The notes below the pieces were generated by a model that was given only the letters and a program-made list of their open reading frames with translations, had not been told where the DNA came from and ran no database searches. From NCBI RefSeq assembly GCF_047302465.1, contig NZ_CP178621.1, positions 310,001-374,000 on the forward strand: 64,000 nt of DNA, given 5' to 3'. Of the stretch, positions 34,227 to 42,546 are shown piece after piece. Position numbers and translations under genes: made by a program. Position 1 is the first letter of the stretch. Every line of letters begins with the position of its first letter. This DNA is from JACMRP01 sp047302465. Lineage in GTDB: Bacteria > Bdellovibrionota > Bdellovibrionia > Bdellovibrionales > Bdellovibrionaceae.

Positions 34227-36659
34227 ATGTTAAAGACCCTGTGTAGATATACAGTGACCGTCAGAAGACGGGACCAAACGATGACCAAAATCGTGAATGA
34301 GGATTCATTCACGATTGGTCGTTCTATGGACTGTACGATCCCTCTCACAGAGGATAGCATCAGTCGCGTTCATCTTGTTGTTCATCGTCGTCAGGACCAA
34401 ATCTGGGTCGAAGACAAAGGCTCATCTAATGGAACCTTTGTTAACAATGTTCGTATTGCTCAGAATAGCTTGATCAACGTCGTTGCGTCAGATCGTATTC
34501 GCGTTGGTAAATCCGACTATGTAGTTAGTATCCAGCTTGAAATCGAAGAAAAAGAAGATACGAATTCTCTGATGAAGGCTAGAGCCGATCAGACGGATCT
34601 TCTGTCTCCAGTGGCGCCGATGGCTCAATCAGTACAACAGCAGATTCAACCACAGCAACCTCAGGTGGTTTTGAATCCAAACACTAAAGAAGAAAAGCCC
34701 GAAGTGAAAGCGGCTCGCCAAGCTTCTCCAAAGTTTGGTGCAAAAGATCTTTTCCCGGCAAACAAAGATTTCATGCCTAAGGAAAAAGAGCCAGTTAAAG
34801 AAGAAAACCAATTCGAGGCTCCTGTTGCTCAGAAGGAACAGGAAGAAGAAGAAGCCAGCCCGAAGCATTTTGAGGCTGAAAGAGCTTTGCATGAAGCTCA
34901 TAGAAAAGGCGCGCAAATTATCTATGAGGCTGAAATCAAGGCTGAAAAGCGTGCTCAGTCTATCTATTTGGGTGCTAAAGAACGTCAGGTTCAAGCAGAC
35001 CAGTATTATCAAAAGAAAGTACAAGACGCTCATAAAGAAGTCGATCGCGTATTGATGAGTTTCCAAGATCAGGGTCAAGAACTATTGGCGCAAGCTCGTC
35101 AATATGCTCAAGAGATCCGTGATGAAGTCGACGTATTTGCCCAAGGTATGCGTGAAGAAGCGCGTAAGGTGGCCGAGCAGATTGAAACAGAAGCACGTGA
35201 TGAGGCAGAACACTTAAAACACGAAGCTTATGAAAAAGCTCGCAGCAAAGCCGAGATCGAAGCTGAAGACTTAGTTACAAGTGCGAATGCAGAGTCTCAG
35301 GATATTTTGAATTTTGCAAAACTCCAGGCTGAAGAGATGCTTACGAAAGCTCGTAACGAAATGGAAAACGAGCTTAAATATCTTATCGATCAAATTGATG
35401 ATAAGAAGAAGCACATTCAAAATCTAAGAAAAGAGCAAGAAGAGCAAAATATCAGAGCTCTTGGCGAAAAAGAAGAGATGGAAGGCAAGATCGAAGAATT
35501 GACGTCAGAACTTAAAACCCTGACTGAAGATCGAAATAAAGCCAATACCGAGCTCGAGAGCGCTCGTGCAGAAGATGATGAGCTTCGCGCTAAAATCCAA
35601 GATCAAAAGAAAACAAGTCAAGAGCTTGAACATCAAATTGGTCAGCTTTATGGCGATAGCAAAACTCTCGAGAGAAAAAACAAAGAACTTCAAGAGACTT
35701 TGGGACGATTTGCTTTGGACATCCAATCCGCTGAAGACAAAAAGCGTATGATGGAAAGCGAAGTTGTTCAACAGAAGCAGCATCTGAAAGATCGTTTAGA
35801 TCGCGAACAACAAGTCTTGGTGAAAGAATCTGAAGAGCGTCTTCATGAATCTCAACTAGATATGAGTAAGCGTCTTCAGAAGTTGGAGCGCGAGATGTTG
35901 GAAGAAATCATGGGTCGTAAAGAGACTCTGGTTAAAGACATCATCGTGATTATCGAAACTCGTATTGCGAAAGTGTTAGAGCCTGCGAAATGGGACCAAG
36001 TCTCTAGCCAAATCTTTGAAGGTATCTCTGAGACCATCGAAGGCAAGGCCGTTACTTTCAGCGAGCACACCAAAGCTCCGAAGCAATCGGCTTCGTTACA
36101 AAGAAAAAAGAAGAAAGAAAACTACCGTTGGATGGGTGCCGGGGTAGCAGCGGGTATCATTGCCTCTATCCTTGGAGTGCAAGGATATAACCGCATTCAG
36201 AATGACAAAAACCCAATGAGAACCATTGCTGCAGAAGAGACTCGTCGTCGTCAGGAAGATCTTGAAAAACGCCGCTTCAATCCAGCACAGGTCAATGATG
36301 TTAAAGAAACATATGTAGATGCTGTGATATATACTAATGGTTACGTGGCGGCTTATCAGGATGCAGATTACCAACAAAAGCTTTACAAAGCCGCGTCTGC
36401 GTATCTGTTAAAGACATGGCGTGTGGACGAGGATAAGTCTATCCAAGTTCTTTCTATGTCTAGTGCCCTTATTAAAGAACTGAGCGAGAAAAAGGCCTCT
36501 ATCCATCCAGACTTTGTCAAAGACGGCATTGCAAAAATGCGTAATCTTGAGAAAGAAAGTACGGACCGTATGAAAACGGTTTTGGGCTCGGAAGTACGTC
36601 TTGAATCTTACCGTCGTTTCGAAAGAAAGTTCTTCGAAACCGAAATCCTTAAAAAATAG
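34227..36659 (+). CDS. FHA-domain coiled-coil membrane protein of the motor operon
   Basis: The 810-residue protein has an N-terminal FHA domain with GRS (31-33), SRVH (46-49) and SSNGTFVN (66-73), the phosphothreonine-binding residues. Residues 105-215 are Gln/Pro/Lys/Glu-rich and probably disordered. A long coiled coil of Ala/Glu/Lys-rich heptads spans about 220-620. A basic patch (QRKKKKENYRW) precedes one membrane helix (MGAGVAAGIIASILGVQGY, about 635-655), and about 150 residues follow, probably in the periplasm. It follows the channel gene by 33 bases. It may link phospho-signalling to the motor; no kinase gene is adjacent. Confidence 0.85.
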   Translation: MLKTLCRYTVTVRRRDQTMTKIVNEDSFTIGRSMDCTIPLTEDSISRVHLVVHRRQDQIWVEDKGSSNGTFVNNVRIAQNSLINVVASDRIRVGKSDYVVSIQLEIEEKEDTNSLMKARADQTDLLSPVAPMAQSVQQQIQPQQPQVVLNPNTKEEKPEVKAARQASPKFGAKDLFPANKDFMPKEKEPVKEENQFEAPVAQKEQEEEEASPKHFEAERALHEAHRKGAQIIYEAEIKAEKRAQSIYLGAKERQVQADQYYQKKVQDAHKEVDRVLMSFQDQGQELLAQARQYAQEIRDEVDVFAQGMREEARKVAEQIETEARDEAEHLKHEAYEKARSKAEIEAEDLVTSANAESQDILNFAKLQAEEMLTKARNEMENELKYLIDQIDDKKKHIQNLRKEQEEQNIRALGEKEEMEGKIEELTSELKTLTEDRNKANTELESARAEDDELRAKIQDQKKTSQELEHQIGQLYGDSKTLERKNKELQETLGRFALDIQSAEDKKRMMESEVVQQKQHLKDRLDREQQVLVKESEERLHESQLDMSKRLQKLEREMLEEIMGRKETLVKDIIVIIETRIAKVLEPAKWDQVSSQIFEGISETIEGKAVTFSEHTKAPKQSASLQRKKKKENYRWMGAGVAAGIIASILGVQGYNRIQNDKNPMRTIAAEETRRRQEDLEKRRFNPAQVNDVKETYVDAVIYTNGYVAAYQDADYQQKLYKAASAYLLKTWRVDEDKSIQVLSMSSALIKELSEKKASIHPDFVKDGIAKMRNLEKESTDRMKTVLGSEVRLESYRRFERKFFETEILKK

Positions 36660-36661
36660 TC

Positions 36662-37453
36662 TTACTCGGATTTTTTTCTGAGCTTGTTGTATTCGTGGAG
36701 CTTGCGGATGCTTTGCTGCAATACGGTTTCCAAGATCACTAATTCTTTTTTAGTGGGTGTATTCTGAAGCAGCATTCTTCTTAGAACCGTATAGACGTTC
36801 ATTTTCTCTTTAGAAAGATCAAAGCCCATTTCAGTCAGCCAGGTTTTCAGAGTCTGATCTGGATCGATCCCTTCAACTCCTTCAGGGGCGCGACGCTCCT
36901 TAGAACCCTCGAGTTTAGTGCGTTCTCCGCCCCAAGCTTTACGTAAAGAAAACATCGCAAGTAACGTCGCTTGCGCTAAGTTCAGACTCCAGTTAGCTCC
37001 GAAGGTTGGTAGACAAGCACAGAAATTAGCGACCTCGAGATCTTCGGCACTTAAACCCCAGTCCTCGGGCCCGAATACCATATGCAAGACCGGCGTCTCT
37101 TCGACGTCTTCCTGGAAGAGGGGAGATTTTTCTTTGATGTCTTGAAGAACTTCATCAATATCACGAACTTGTCGGCCTTTGCCATCACGAGCCGTGAAGC
37201 ACACACGCACGCTTTCAGGTTCATTGTCTTTGAATTCTTGCCAAGATTTGTAAACGACGCGATTTTGCAAACCTGTTTGTCCCGTCGCCGCAGCTTTTTG
37301 GGCCTCATAGGTGAGCTCGCACTTGGGATCGATAAGGATCAGCTTATCAATTCCCATGTTGCTCATCGCACGAGAAGTTGCACCGATATTACGTTCGTAA
37401 ATGGTGCGCACTAGAACGATGCGAACTTCAAAGTTGCGCATGCGTAAGGCCAT
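36662..37453 (-). CDS. SPOUT-family RNA methyltransferase (TrmJ/TrmH-like)
   Basis: The 263-residue protein is a TrmH/SpoU-fold 2'-O-methyltransferase. The N-terminal motif is IVLVRTIYERNIGATSRAMSNMG, motif 2 is VFGPEDWGLS, and motif 3 is CACLPTFGANWSLNLAQATL. This order and the C-terminal helical extension match TrmJ, which methylates tRNA position 32, but rRNA cannot be excluded. An internal ATG at 37441 may be the true start, since AGGA lies upstream of it; the longer start overlaps the previous gene by 26 bases. It is co-transcribed with the hydroxylase gene. Confidence 0.9.
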   Translation of the reverse strand: MALRMRNFEVRIVLVRTIYERNIGATSRAMSNMGIDKLILIDPKCELTYEAQKAAATGQTGLQNRVVYKSWQEFKDNEPESVRVCFTARDGKGRQVRDIDEVLQDIKEKSPLFQEDVEETPVLHMVFGPEDWGLSAEDLEVANFCACLPTFGANWSLNLAQATLLAMFSLRKAWGGERTKLEGSKERRAPEGVEGIDPDQTLKTWLTEMGFDLSKEKMNVYTVLRRMLLQNTPTKKELVILETVLQQSIRKLHEYNKLRKKSE

Positions 37454-39167
37454 CCTGAATCATCGGAGCGATTTTGGCATTTTGCTGAGAGAGCTGTTGA
37501 AGATCCGACAGAAGTTTCTGATTCAATGCAGACGACTTCGCACGATTGCTGACAAGTTCGTAAGACTCTAAACGCAGAAGCCAGTCTGTTTTAAATCTTT
37601 GATCATGAGTTTCCAAAACTTTTTGCAGCTCACGATCTAGATCCTGGTCTTTTAAGTTTTTTTCGCGAATCTCGCGAACCTTTGCATACTGAGATTGGAA
37701 AAGTTGTTCGTCATCCGAGTATTTGCGTTGTGGGACGCGAGCTGCGACAAAATCGTCGGTTTCGCCATAAGCAGCACGGTCTGCAGGCCCACCAAAAACT
37801 GATGGAATGCTAGAGCCAATCGCCATATCAAAAGTTCCCCAAGAAGGGTCAAACAAGACGCGGTCTTGATAGGTGGCTTTAGCATCTGCGAGTGAGAGCA
37901 AAATCGTTTTGCGATCTTGCTCTAGGCGGCCATTGAAGGTACCAGTGACACGAACGCCACTTGTGAACTCCAAATCCATGGTTTTACCTGGAGCTGCGCC
38001 CAAAGAGTCCCATTGGGAATCCGAAAGCTGCGAAGGGCATACGCTTGGGAATTTTTTGAGTTTGCCAACCGGCGTACCGAAACCATGCTCGTGGTATTCT
38101 GTTCCATGTCCTAGCAACTGCTTTTCTTTGAAAGAAAGCTGTGAAGGTCCTTGGAAGCGCAAATACGCCACTTCCTGCGAAGGATGTGGAGGAGATATAG
38201 CTTCCACCACGACTCCAGAAATCTGAATTCCTGAATTGAGCTCAACAGTATTCACAGACTCTGCGCGAATCACTTTCTGAACGCTAATGATGCCGCCTTT
38301 ACGGAACGCCATTTGTTCGGCCATTTCGTTAAGGACTTTCACAAGAGTTTTAAAATCAGGTGTTACAAACAGCTGCGGTTGAGGCTCGGTAATGTCATAG
38401 CCTTGTTTAATGCAATCAACACTAAGAGGAATTTTTTTAACTTTATCGCTTAAACACCATTTTGCTTCGCCCACGCTTGAAAGCAGACCTGCACCAAAAA
38501 TTTTCGGATGTTTGATATCGCCAATCAGGCCATATTCAGCGGTCCACCAATTCATGCGGCCAAGCTCGGCGGCTTCAGAAACATGGCTGATGCCTTTAGA
38601 GACTTTTTCCAATTTTGCTTCGGAAGTTTTAATCTGCTCAGGTGTTGAAGAAGGATTTTCTTTTATATCCGACAATTCGCGAATGGCTTCATACATGTCC
38701 AAATCTTCTTTGCTGATAATCGCTTTACGCGCGATTTGAGCATATTGGCGAAGATAGTCGGCAAATTCTGGGTGTACCAAAATCGGTGCGTGACCAGCGG
38801 CTTCGTGAACGATGTCTGGAGCTGGCGTGTACAGCAAATGATCCAAAGTGCGCATATCCGAAGCGACAGGCAGAACACCGAGTGATTGCAGCTCCATAAA
38901 CGCAGCCGGCGGAATAAATCCGCTGACAGGAATTGCGCGCCAACCGAATTTTTGTAATTTCGCGCTGACGTTTTCAATTCTAGGAATGCTTTCGATCTCG
39001 ATACCAGTTTTCTCTAAGCCTTCGACATAACATTCGTGAGCATGCACAGAAAGATAAGCTTTGAGTTGGCGCAAGATATAGCGCCACGAAGCTTGTTCCA
39101 CCGGAGTGTACTTCGCGTAGTTTTGCTCGACGACATATTTTTGCAGATGCTTAGGGAGAGTTTCCAT
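37428..39167 (-). CDS. Biopterin-dependent aromatic amino acid hydroxylase, long form
   Basis: The N-terminal half of this 579-residue protein is the catalytic domain, with iron ligands His121 and His126 in HEAAGHAP and Glu211 in WWTAEYGL. Members convert phenylalanine to tyrosine or tyrosine to DOPA, or hydroxylate tryptophan, with tetrahydropterin. Proteobacterial PhhA is about 265-300 residues; the extra C-terminal part (about 300-579) has a beta-rich segment and a charged coiled coil at 480-560. Similar long forms are known in Bacteroidetes and Bacillus. No pterin dehydratase (PhhB) gene is adjacent. Confidence 0.92.
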   Translation of the reverse strand: METLPKHLQKYVVEQNYAKYTPVEQASWRYILRQLKAYLSVHAHECYVEGLEKTGIEIESIPRIENVSAKLQKFGWRAIPVSGFIPPAAFMELQSLGVLPVASDMRTLDHLLYTPAPDIVHEAAGHAPILVHPEFADYLRQYAQIARKAIISKEDLDMYEAIRELSDIKENPSSTPEQIKTSEAKLEKVSKGISHVSEAAELGRMNWWTAEYGLIGDIKHPKIFGAGLLSSVGEAKWCLSDKVKKIPLSVDCIKQGYDITEPQPQLFVTPDFKTLVKVLNEMAEQMAFRKGGIISVQKVIRAESVNTVELNSGIQISGVVVEAISPPHPSQEVAYLRFQGPSQLSFKEKQLLGHGTEYHEHGFGTPVGKLKKFPSVCPSQLSDSQWDSLGAAPGKTMDLEFTSGVRVTGTFNGRLEQDRKTILLSLADAKATYQDRVLFDPSWGTFDMAIGSSIPSVFGGPADRAAYGETDDFVAARVPQRKYSDDEQLFQSQYAKVREIREKNLKDQDLDRELQKVLETHDQRFKTDWLLRLESYELVSNRAKSSALNQKLLSDLQQLSQQNAKIAPMIQDGLTHAQL

Positions 39168-39182
39168 TTTTATGCCTTTATT

Positions 39183-40151
39183 TTACAGCCAAGGATCTTG
39201 CTTCGTCAGATAATTTTTGACGTAGTCATCAATGGCTTTTTCAAGAGGCCACTTCGATGGACTCATTCCGGCTTTCAACCATTTATCGGTTTTAGCTTCG
39301 GTGTAGTATTGGTATTGTCCACGCACACTCTCTGGCATTTCCAGCCACTCGATTGTAAGAGGTTTCCCCAACGCTTTGAAGACTGAGTTCGCAAGGTCCA
39401 ACCATGTACGTGGTTTGCCATAGCCCATATTGTAAATGCCATTTGCTGGAGTTTTCTCCATCAATTCTGACATCCATGTTGTGATGTCTTTCACATAAAC
39501 GAAATCACGAGAAAACTCGCCATCTTTGTATTTTGGGTTCGCTGACTTAAACAAACCCAAGCTGCCTTTTTCGTTTACCTGATTGAAGGCTTTGAAGGCC
39601 ACACTGGACATAAACTCTTTGTGGTACTCATTCGGGCCAAAGACGTTAAAAAACTTAAGTCCATACCAATGCGGAGGAGTTTCGGTTTGTTTCACAGCCC
39701 AGCGGTCAAAGAGAACTTTGGACTCGCCATACAAGTTTAATGGCTTCAAAGTTTCTGGATCAGTGGTGTCATCAAAGCCGAGTTCACCAGCTCCGTAAGT
39801 GGCTGCAGAGCTTGCGTAGATGAGGTTCTTGCCGTACTTGGTGCACCATTCGAAAATGCGCTGAGTGTAGTAAGTGTTGTTCTCCCACAAAAACTCTTTG
39901 TTGGTTTCTGTCGTCGATGAGCAAGCCCCCATGTGGATGATCCAGGTCACTTGTTCTTGAACTTCGGCGCTCTCAAGGAAAGGCCAAAGATCATCTTTCA
40001 GCAGGAATTGACTGTACTTGCGGTTCTTTAAAACATTGCGTGTTTCAAGGTCTACAGAGTCGACGCAAACGATGTCCGTAAAGCCCTTCTGATTGAGCTC
40101 CCACACCATAGCGCTACCGATAAAACCATTAGCTCCAGTGACTATAACCAC
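39183..40151 (-). CDS. hldD: ADP-L-glycero-D-manno-heptose-6-epimerase
   Basis: HldD makes the heptose nucleotide used for the LPS inner core. The 322-residue SDR protein has VTGANGFIGS, ACSSTTETNKEFLW, YASSAATYGAG and the catalytic NLYGESK (YX3K). The GTG at 40151 is chosen because GGAGG lies seven bases upstream and the protein then starts MVIVTGANGFIGS, aligned with E. coli MIIVTGG; an ATG six bases earlier would be too close to the ribosome binding site. The hydroxylase gene follows after about 15 bases. Its presence implies a heptose-containing LPS. Confidence 0.93.
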   Translation of the reverse strand: MVIVTGANGFIGSAMVWELNQKGFTDIVCVDSVDLETRNVLKNRKYSQFLLKDDLWPFLESAEVQEQVTWIIHMGACSSTTETNKEFLWENNTYYTQRIFEWCTKYGKNLIYASSAATYGAGELGFDDTTDPETLKPLNLYGESKVLFDRWAVKQTETPPHWYGLKFFNVFGPNEYHKEFMSSVAFKAFNQVNEKGSLGLFKSANPKYKDGEFSRDFVYVKDITTWMSELMEKTPANGIYNMGYGKPRTWLDLANSVFKALGKPLTIEWLEMPESVRGQYQYYTEAKTDKWLKAGMSPSKWPLEKAIDDYVKNYLTKQDPWL

Positions 40152-40333
40152 GATCATTCCTCCGTCTCTCTGCAATGTAGATAATTCAGGGTCTAAACTC
40201 AAGGTGCAAAGCTCCTAGTCAGCACTGAATTTTCTCTAAAAATCGGGCCCCAGGCTCAATTAAATCGCATTTGGAGGGCAAAAACCTAGGCACGAGGGTT
40301 GCTAATTTACGTCACATCCGGAGGGTGTTTTAC

Positions 40334-41911
40334 GTGGTACGTACGCCGAAGTTTATAGTTTCAGCTTTGCTACTGACTCTAGCCATGGGGTCTTACATCG
40401 TCGTCGGTGGCAATGCACAGAAGCTTTCCAAGGTTAAAACAGCGGAGGAATACTGGGCCGAAACGGGTCTCAGTTCTCAGGCGCTAGAGGAGCTTTTGCA
40501 AGAGGGGTCTTGCGAGAGTTCTGAACGCTATTTCTACGCGTGTGTGAATGCGATTCAATCGGCATCGCAAAAGTTCGGATTCGATTTGACTGTTCAGGGG
40601 CAGTTGGTGCCTTCATCGAAATCCGCTAGCCAGACCTTCACAGAGAAGGAAATCTTGGCTCCTTGGAAAGCTTACCTCTCTTCTCAAAAACAAATTCCAA
40701 CTCTGCCGTTCTTGGCAATTTGGAAAAATCTGTCTGCAAAAATCAAATCTGAACAGCAAAGTTACGCTGTTGGTTTGGGTATGAATGGCTTCTTGTCGGT
40801 TTTCCGCGATCCACACACATACCTTTTGCCAGCAAACATGTACACCGAGGTTGTTGCTAAAGCGAATCCGAAGAGTCTTTCAATCGGTGTCGTTGTTGGC
40901 CGCGATGATCAACACTATTTCGTTAAAAAAGTGATCGAGAATTCTTCGGCGTACCTTGCTGGTATTAAAAAAGGCGACGTGATTTTGTCGGTGAATGACA
41001 AAAAAGCGGATGGTCTGACAGCTCAAGAGCTTGGCGAGATGCTACGAGGCGAAGCTGGCAGTATTTTAGAGATCGAAATTCGTCGCCATAGTGAAACCAA
41101 AGAAATTCGTATTGTTCGTAGTGAGCAAACATTGCCAACTGTAAGCACGCAAATGTTAGAGGGCATCACTCCAGTGGGTGTTTTGACCATCAATAAATTT
41201 GCGATCAATGCCTGCCAAGAGGTTCGTACAGGATTGAGCGCTTTGAGACGCCAAGGTATTCGCGGCCTGCTTTTGGATTTGCGTGATAACCCAGGCGGGC
41301 AGATGGAAGAAGCCACTTGTATCACGGGTCTTTTTGTAGGACCGGGCAAGAAGGTTTTTGATATCAAGAATCTGGCTTTGGATATGGAAGACGAAAGCTC
41401 TTTCACAACCGAAGAAGCAGAGTACACAGGACCGATTGCTGTCTTGATCAATGCGGGCTCTGCAAGTGCGGCCGAGATCGTGGCAGGAGCGCTTCAAGAT
41501 TACAAGCGCGCGACTCTTGTAGGCGAGAGAACTTTTGGCAAAGGCTCATTCCAAGAGGGCGAACTTTGGGCTAAGAACGACAAGATTGCGATTTTTGAGA
41601 CCAAAGGTTTCTACTATTTGCCATCGGGAAGAAGCCCACAAATGACGGGCCTTATGCCGGATGTGCGCGTGACCTTTAAAGACCGCTTTGCTCTTCGCGA
41701 AGAAGATCAGTTCTGGAACCCATTGCAGGCTCCTATTGTATCTCTTGCGGGTATTGGCATCAGCGGTCTTGGATTGAGCTCGAATTTACAACCTGATCTT
41801 GCAACATGTATCAGCTTTGACAGCGACTTTCTTCCTCCGGAAGATCCAGAGATGAAAGAAGCGCACCGTGTTTTGAATTGCCGTGGCATTGCTGAACGAG
41901 GAGCAAGATGA
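40334..41911 (+). CDS. S41 family C-terminal processing protease (CtpA-like)
   Basis: With GTG at 40334 the protein has 525 residues and begins with a signal-anchor (FIVSALLLTLAMGSYIVV). GGAGGG at 40320-40325 supports that start over an earlier TTG. A PDZ domain lies near residues 195-275 (VVGRDDQHYFVKKVIENSSA, GIKKGDVILSVN). The protease core has GLLLDLRDNPGG, INAGSASAAEIVAGAL with the Ser nucleophile, and GERTFGKGSFQ with the Lys base. It is probably periplasmic. The hydrolase gene overlaps its stop by four bases (ATGA). Confidence 0.93.
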   Translation: MVRTPKFIVSALLLTLAMGSYIVVGGNAQKLSKVKTAEEYWAETGLSSQALEELLQEGSCESSERYFYACVNAIQSASQKFGFDLTVQGQLVPSSKSASQTFTEKEILAPWKAYLSSQKQIPTLPFLAIWKNLSAKIKSEQQSYAVGLGMNGFLSVFRDPHTYLLPANMYTEVVAKANPKSLSIGVVVGRDDQHYFVKKVIENSSAYLAGIKKGDVILSVNDKKADGLTAQELGEMLRGEAGSILEIEIRRHSETKEIRIVRSEQTLPTVSTQMLEGITPVGVLTINKFAINACQEVRTGLSALRRQGIRGLLLDLRDNPGGQMEEATCITGLFVGPGKKVFDIKNLALDMEDESSFTTEEAEYTGPIAVLINAGSASAAEIVAGALQDYKRATLVGERTFGKGSFQEGELWAKNDKIAIFETKGFYYLPSGRSPQMTGLMPDVRVTFKDRFALREEDQFWNPLQAPIVSLAGIGISGLGLSSNLQPDLATCISFDSDFLPPEDPEMKEAHRVLNCRGIAERGAR

Positions 41912-42546
41912 TTCATACCGACCTCTTTAAATTCAAGTTCATTCCGGCTCGAAAGCATTCGGATAAATTGATGATCGTTCTTCATGGTAAGGGCGATAGC
42001 ATGCGTCCATTCCGTAATTTCGACGACGAGATGAATGTGCCCGAAATGAATTATCTTTTGCTAAATGCTCCGAAGAAATTCTTGGATGGGTATTCCTGGT
42101 ACGGAGATCCTCCTTACGAGCGTGAAGGCGTTTTGAAGATCCGCGAGAAGCTCATGCAGCTTCTGGTAGAGCTTGAAATGCAAGGTTGGAAGAGCGAAAA
42201 CACGTTCTTATTCGGCTTTTCCCAAGGCTGCTTAATCAGTGCTGATATCGGCATGAATTACCCAAAACGTTTGGGTGGTATTGTCGGAGTCAGCGGGTAT
42301 TTCCATTTTTATCCGCGCTGGCGCCAGCAGCTTGCGAAAAATTCCCTAAAGACTCCGTGGGTATTTACTCATGGTCGTCAGGATGATCTATTGAAGCTTG
42401 AAGAAACCAAACACGGAGTCGAAAAACTTCGTGATGCGGGCTTCGATGTGGATTGGATCGAACTCGATAAAGAACACGTTTTGACGGACGAAGAAATGCC
42501 TTTGATCCGCAAATGGGTTCGTGATCATCTTAAAGATCTTGGTTAA
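41908..42546 (+). CDS. Alpha/beta hydrolase (phospholipase/carboxylesterase type)
   Basis: The 212-residue cytosolic protein has the triad of the esterase/phospholipase family: Ser in LFGFSQGCLIS, Asp in THGRQDDLL and His in DKEHVLTD. LMIVLHGKGDSMRPF forms the oxyanion side. Members hydrolyse short esters, acylated proteins or phospholipids. The start overlaps the S41 protease stop, so the two are probably translated together. The stop is shared with the convergent DUF2723 gene in TTAA. Confidence 0.9.
   Translation: MIHTDLFKFKFIPARKHSDKLMIVLHGKGDSMRPFRNFDDEMNVPEMNYLLLNAPKKFLDGYSWYGDPPYEREGVLKIREKLMQLLVELEMQGWKSENTFLFGFSQGCLISADIGMNYPKRLGGIVGVSGYFHFYPRWRQQLAKNSLKTPWVFTHGRQDDLLKLEETKHGVEKLRDAGFDVDWIELDKEHVLTDEEMPLIRKWVRDHLKDLG

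Noticed and set aside
31543..36659. Zorya anti-phage system
   Set aside because: The A and B subunits are similar in type, but ZorC, ZorD and ZorE are absent and the FHA protein is not a known Zorya part.
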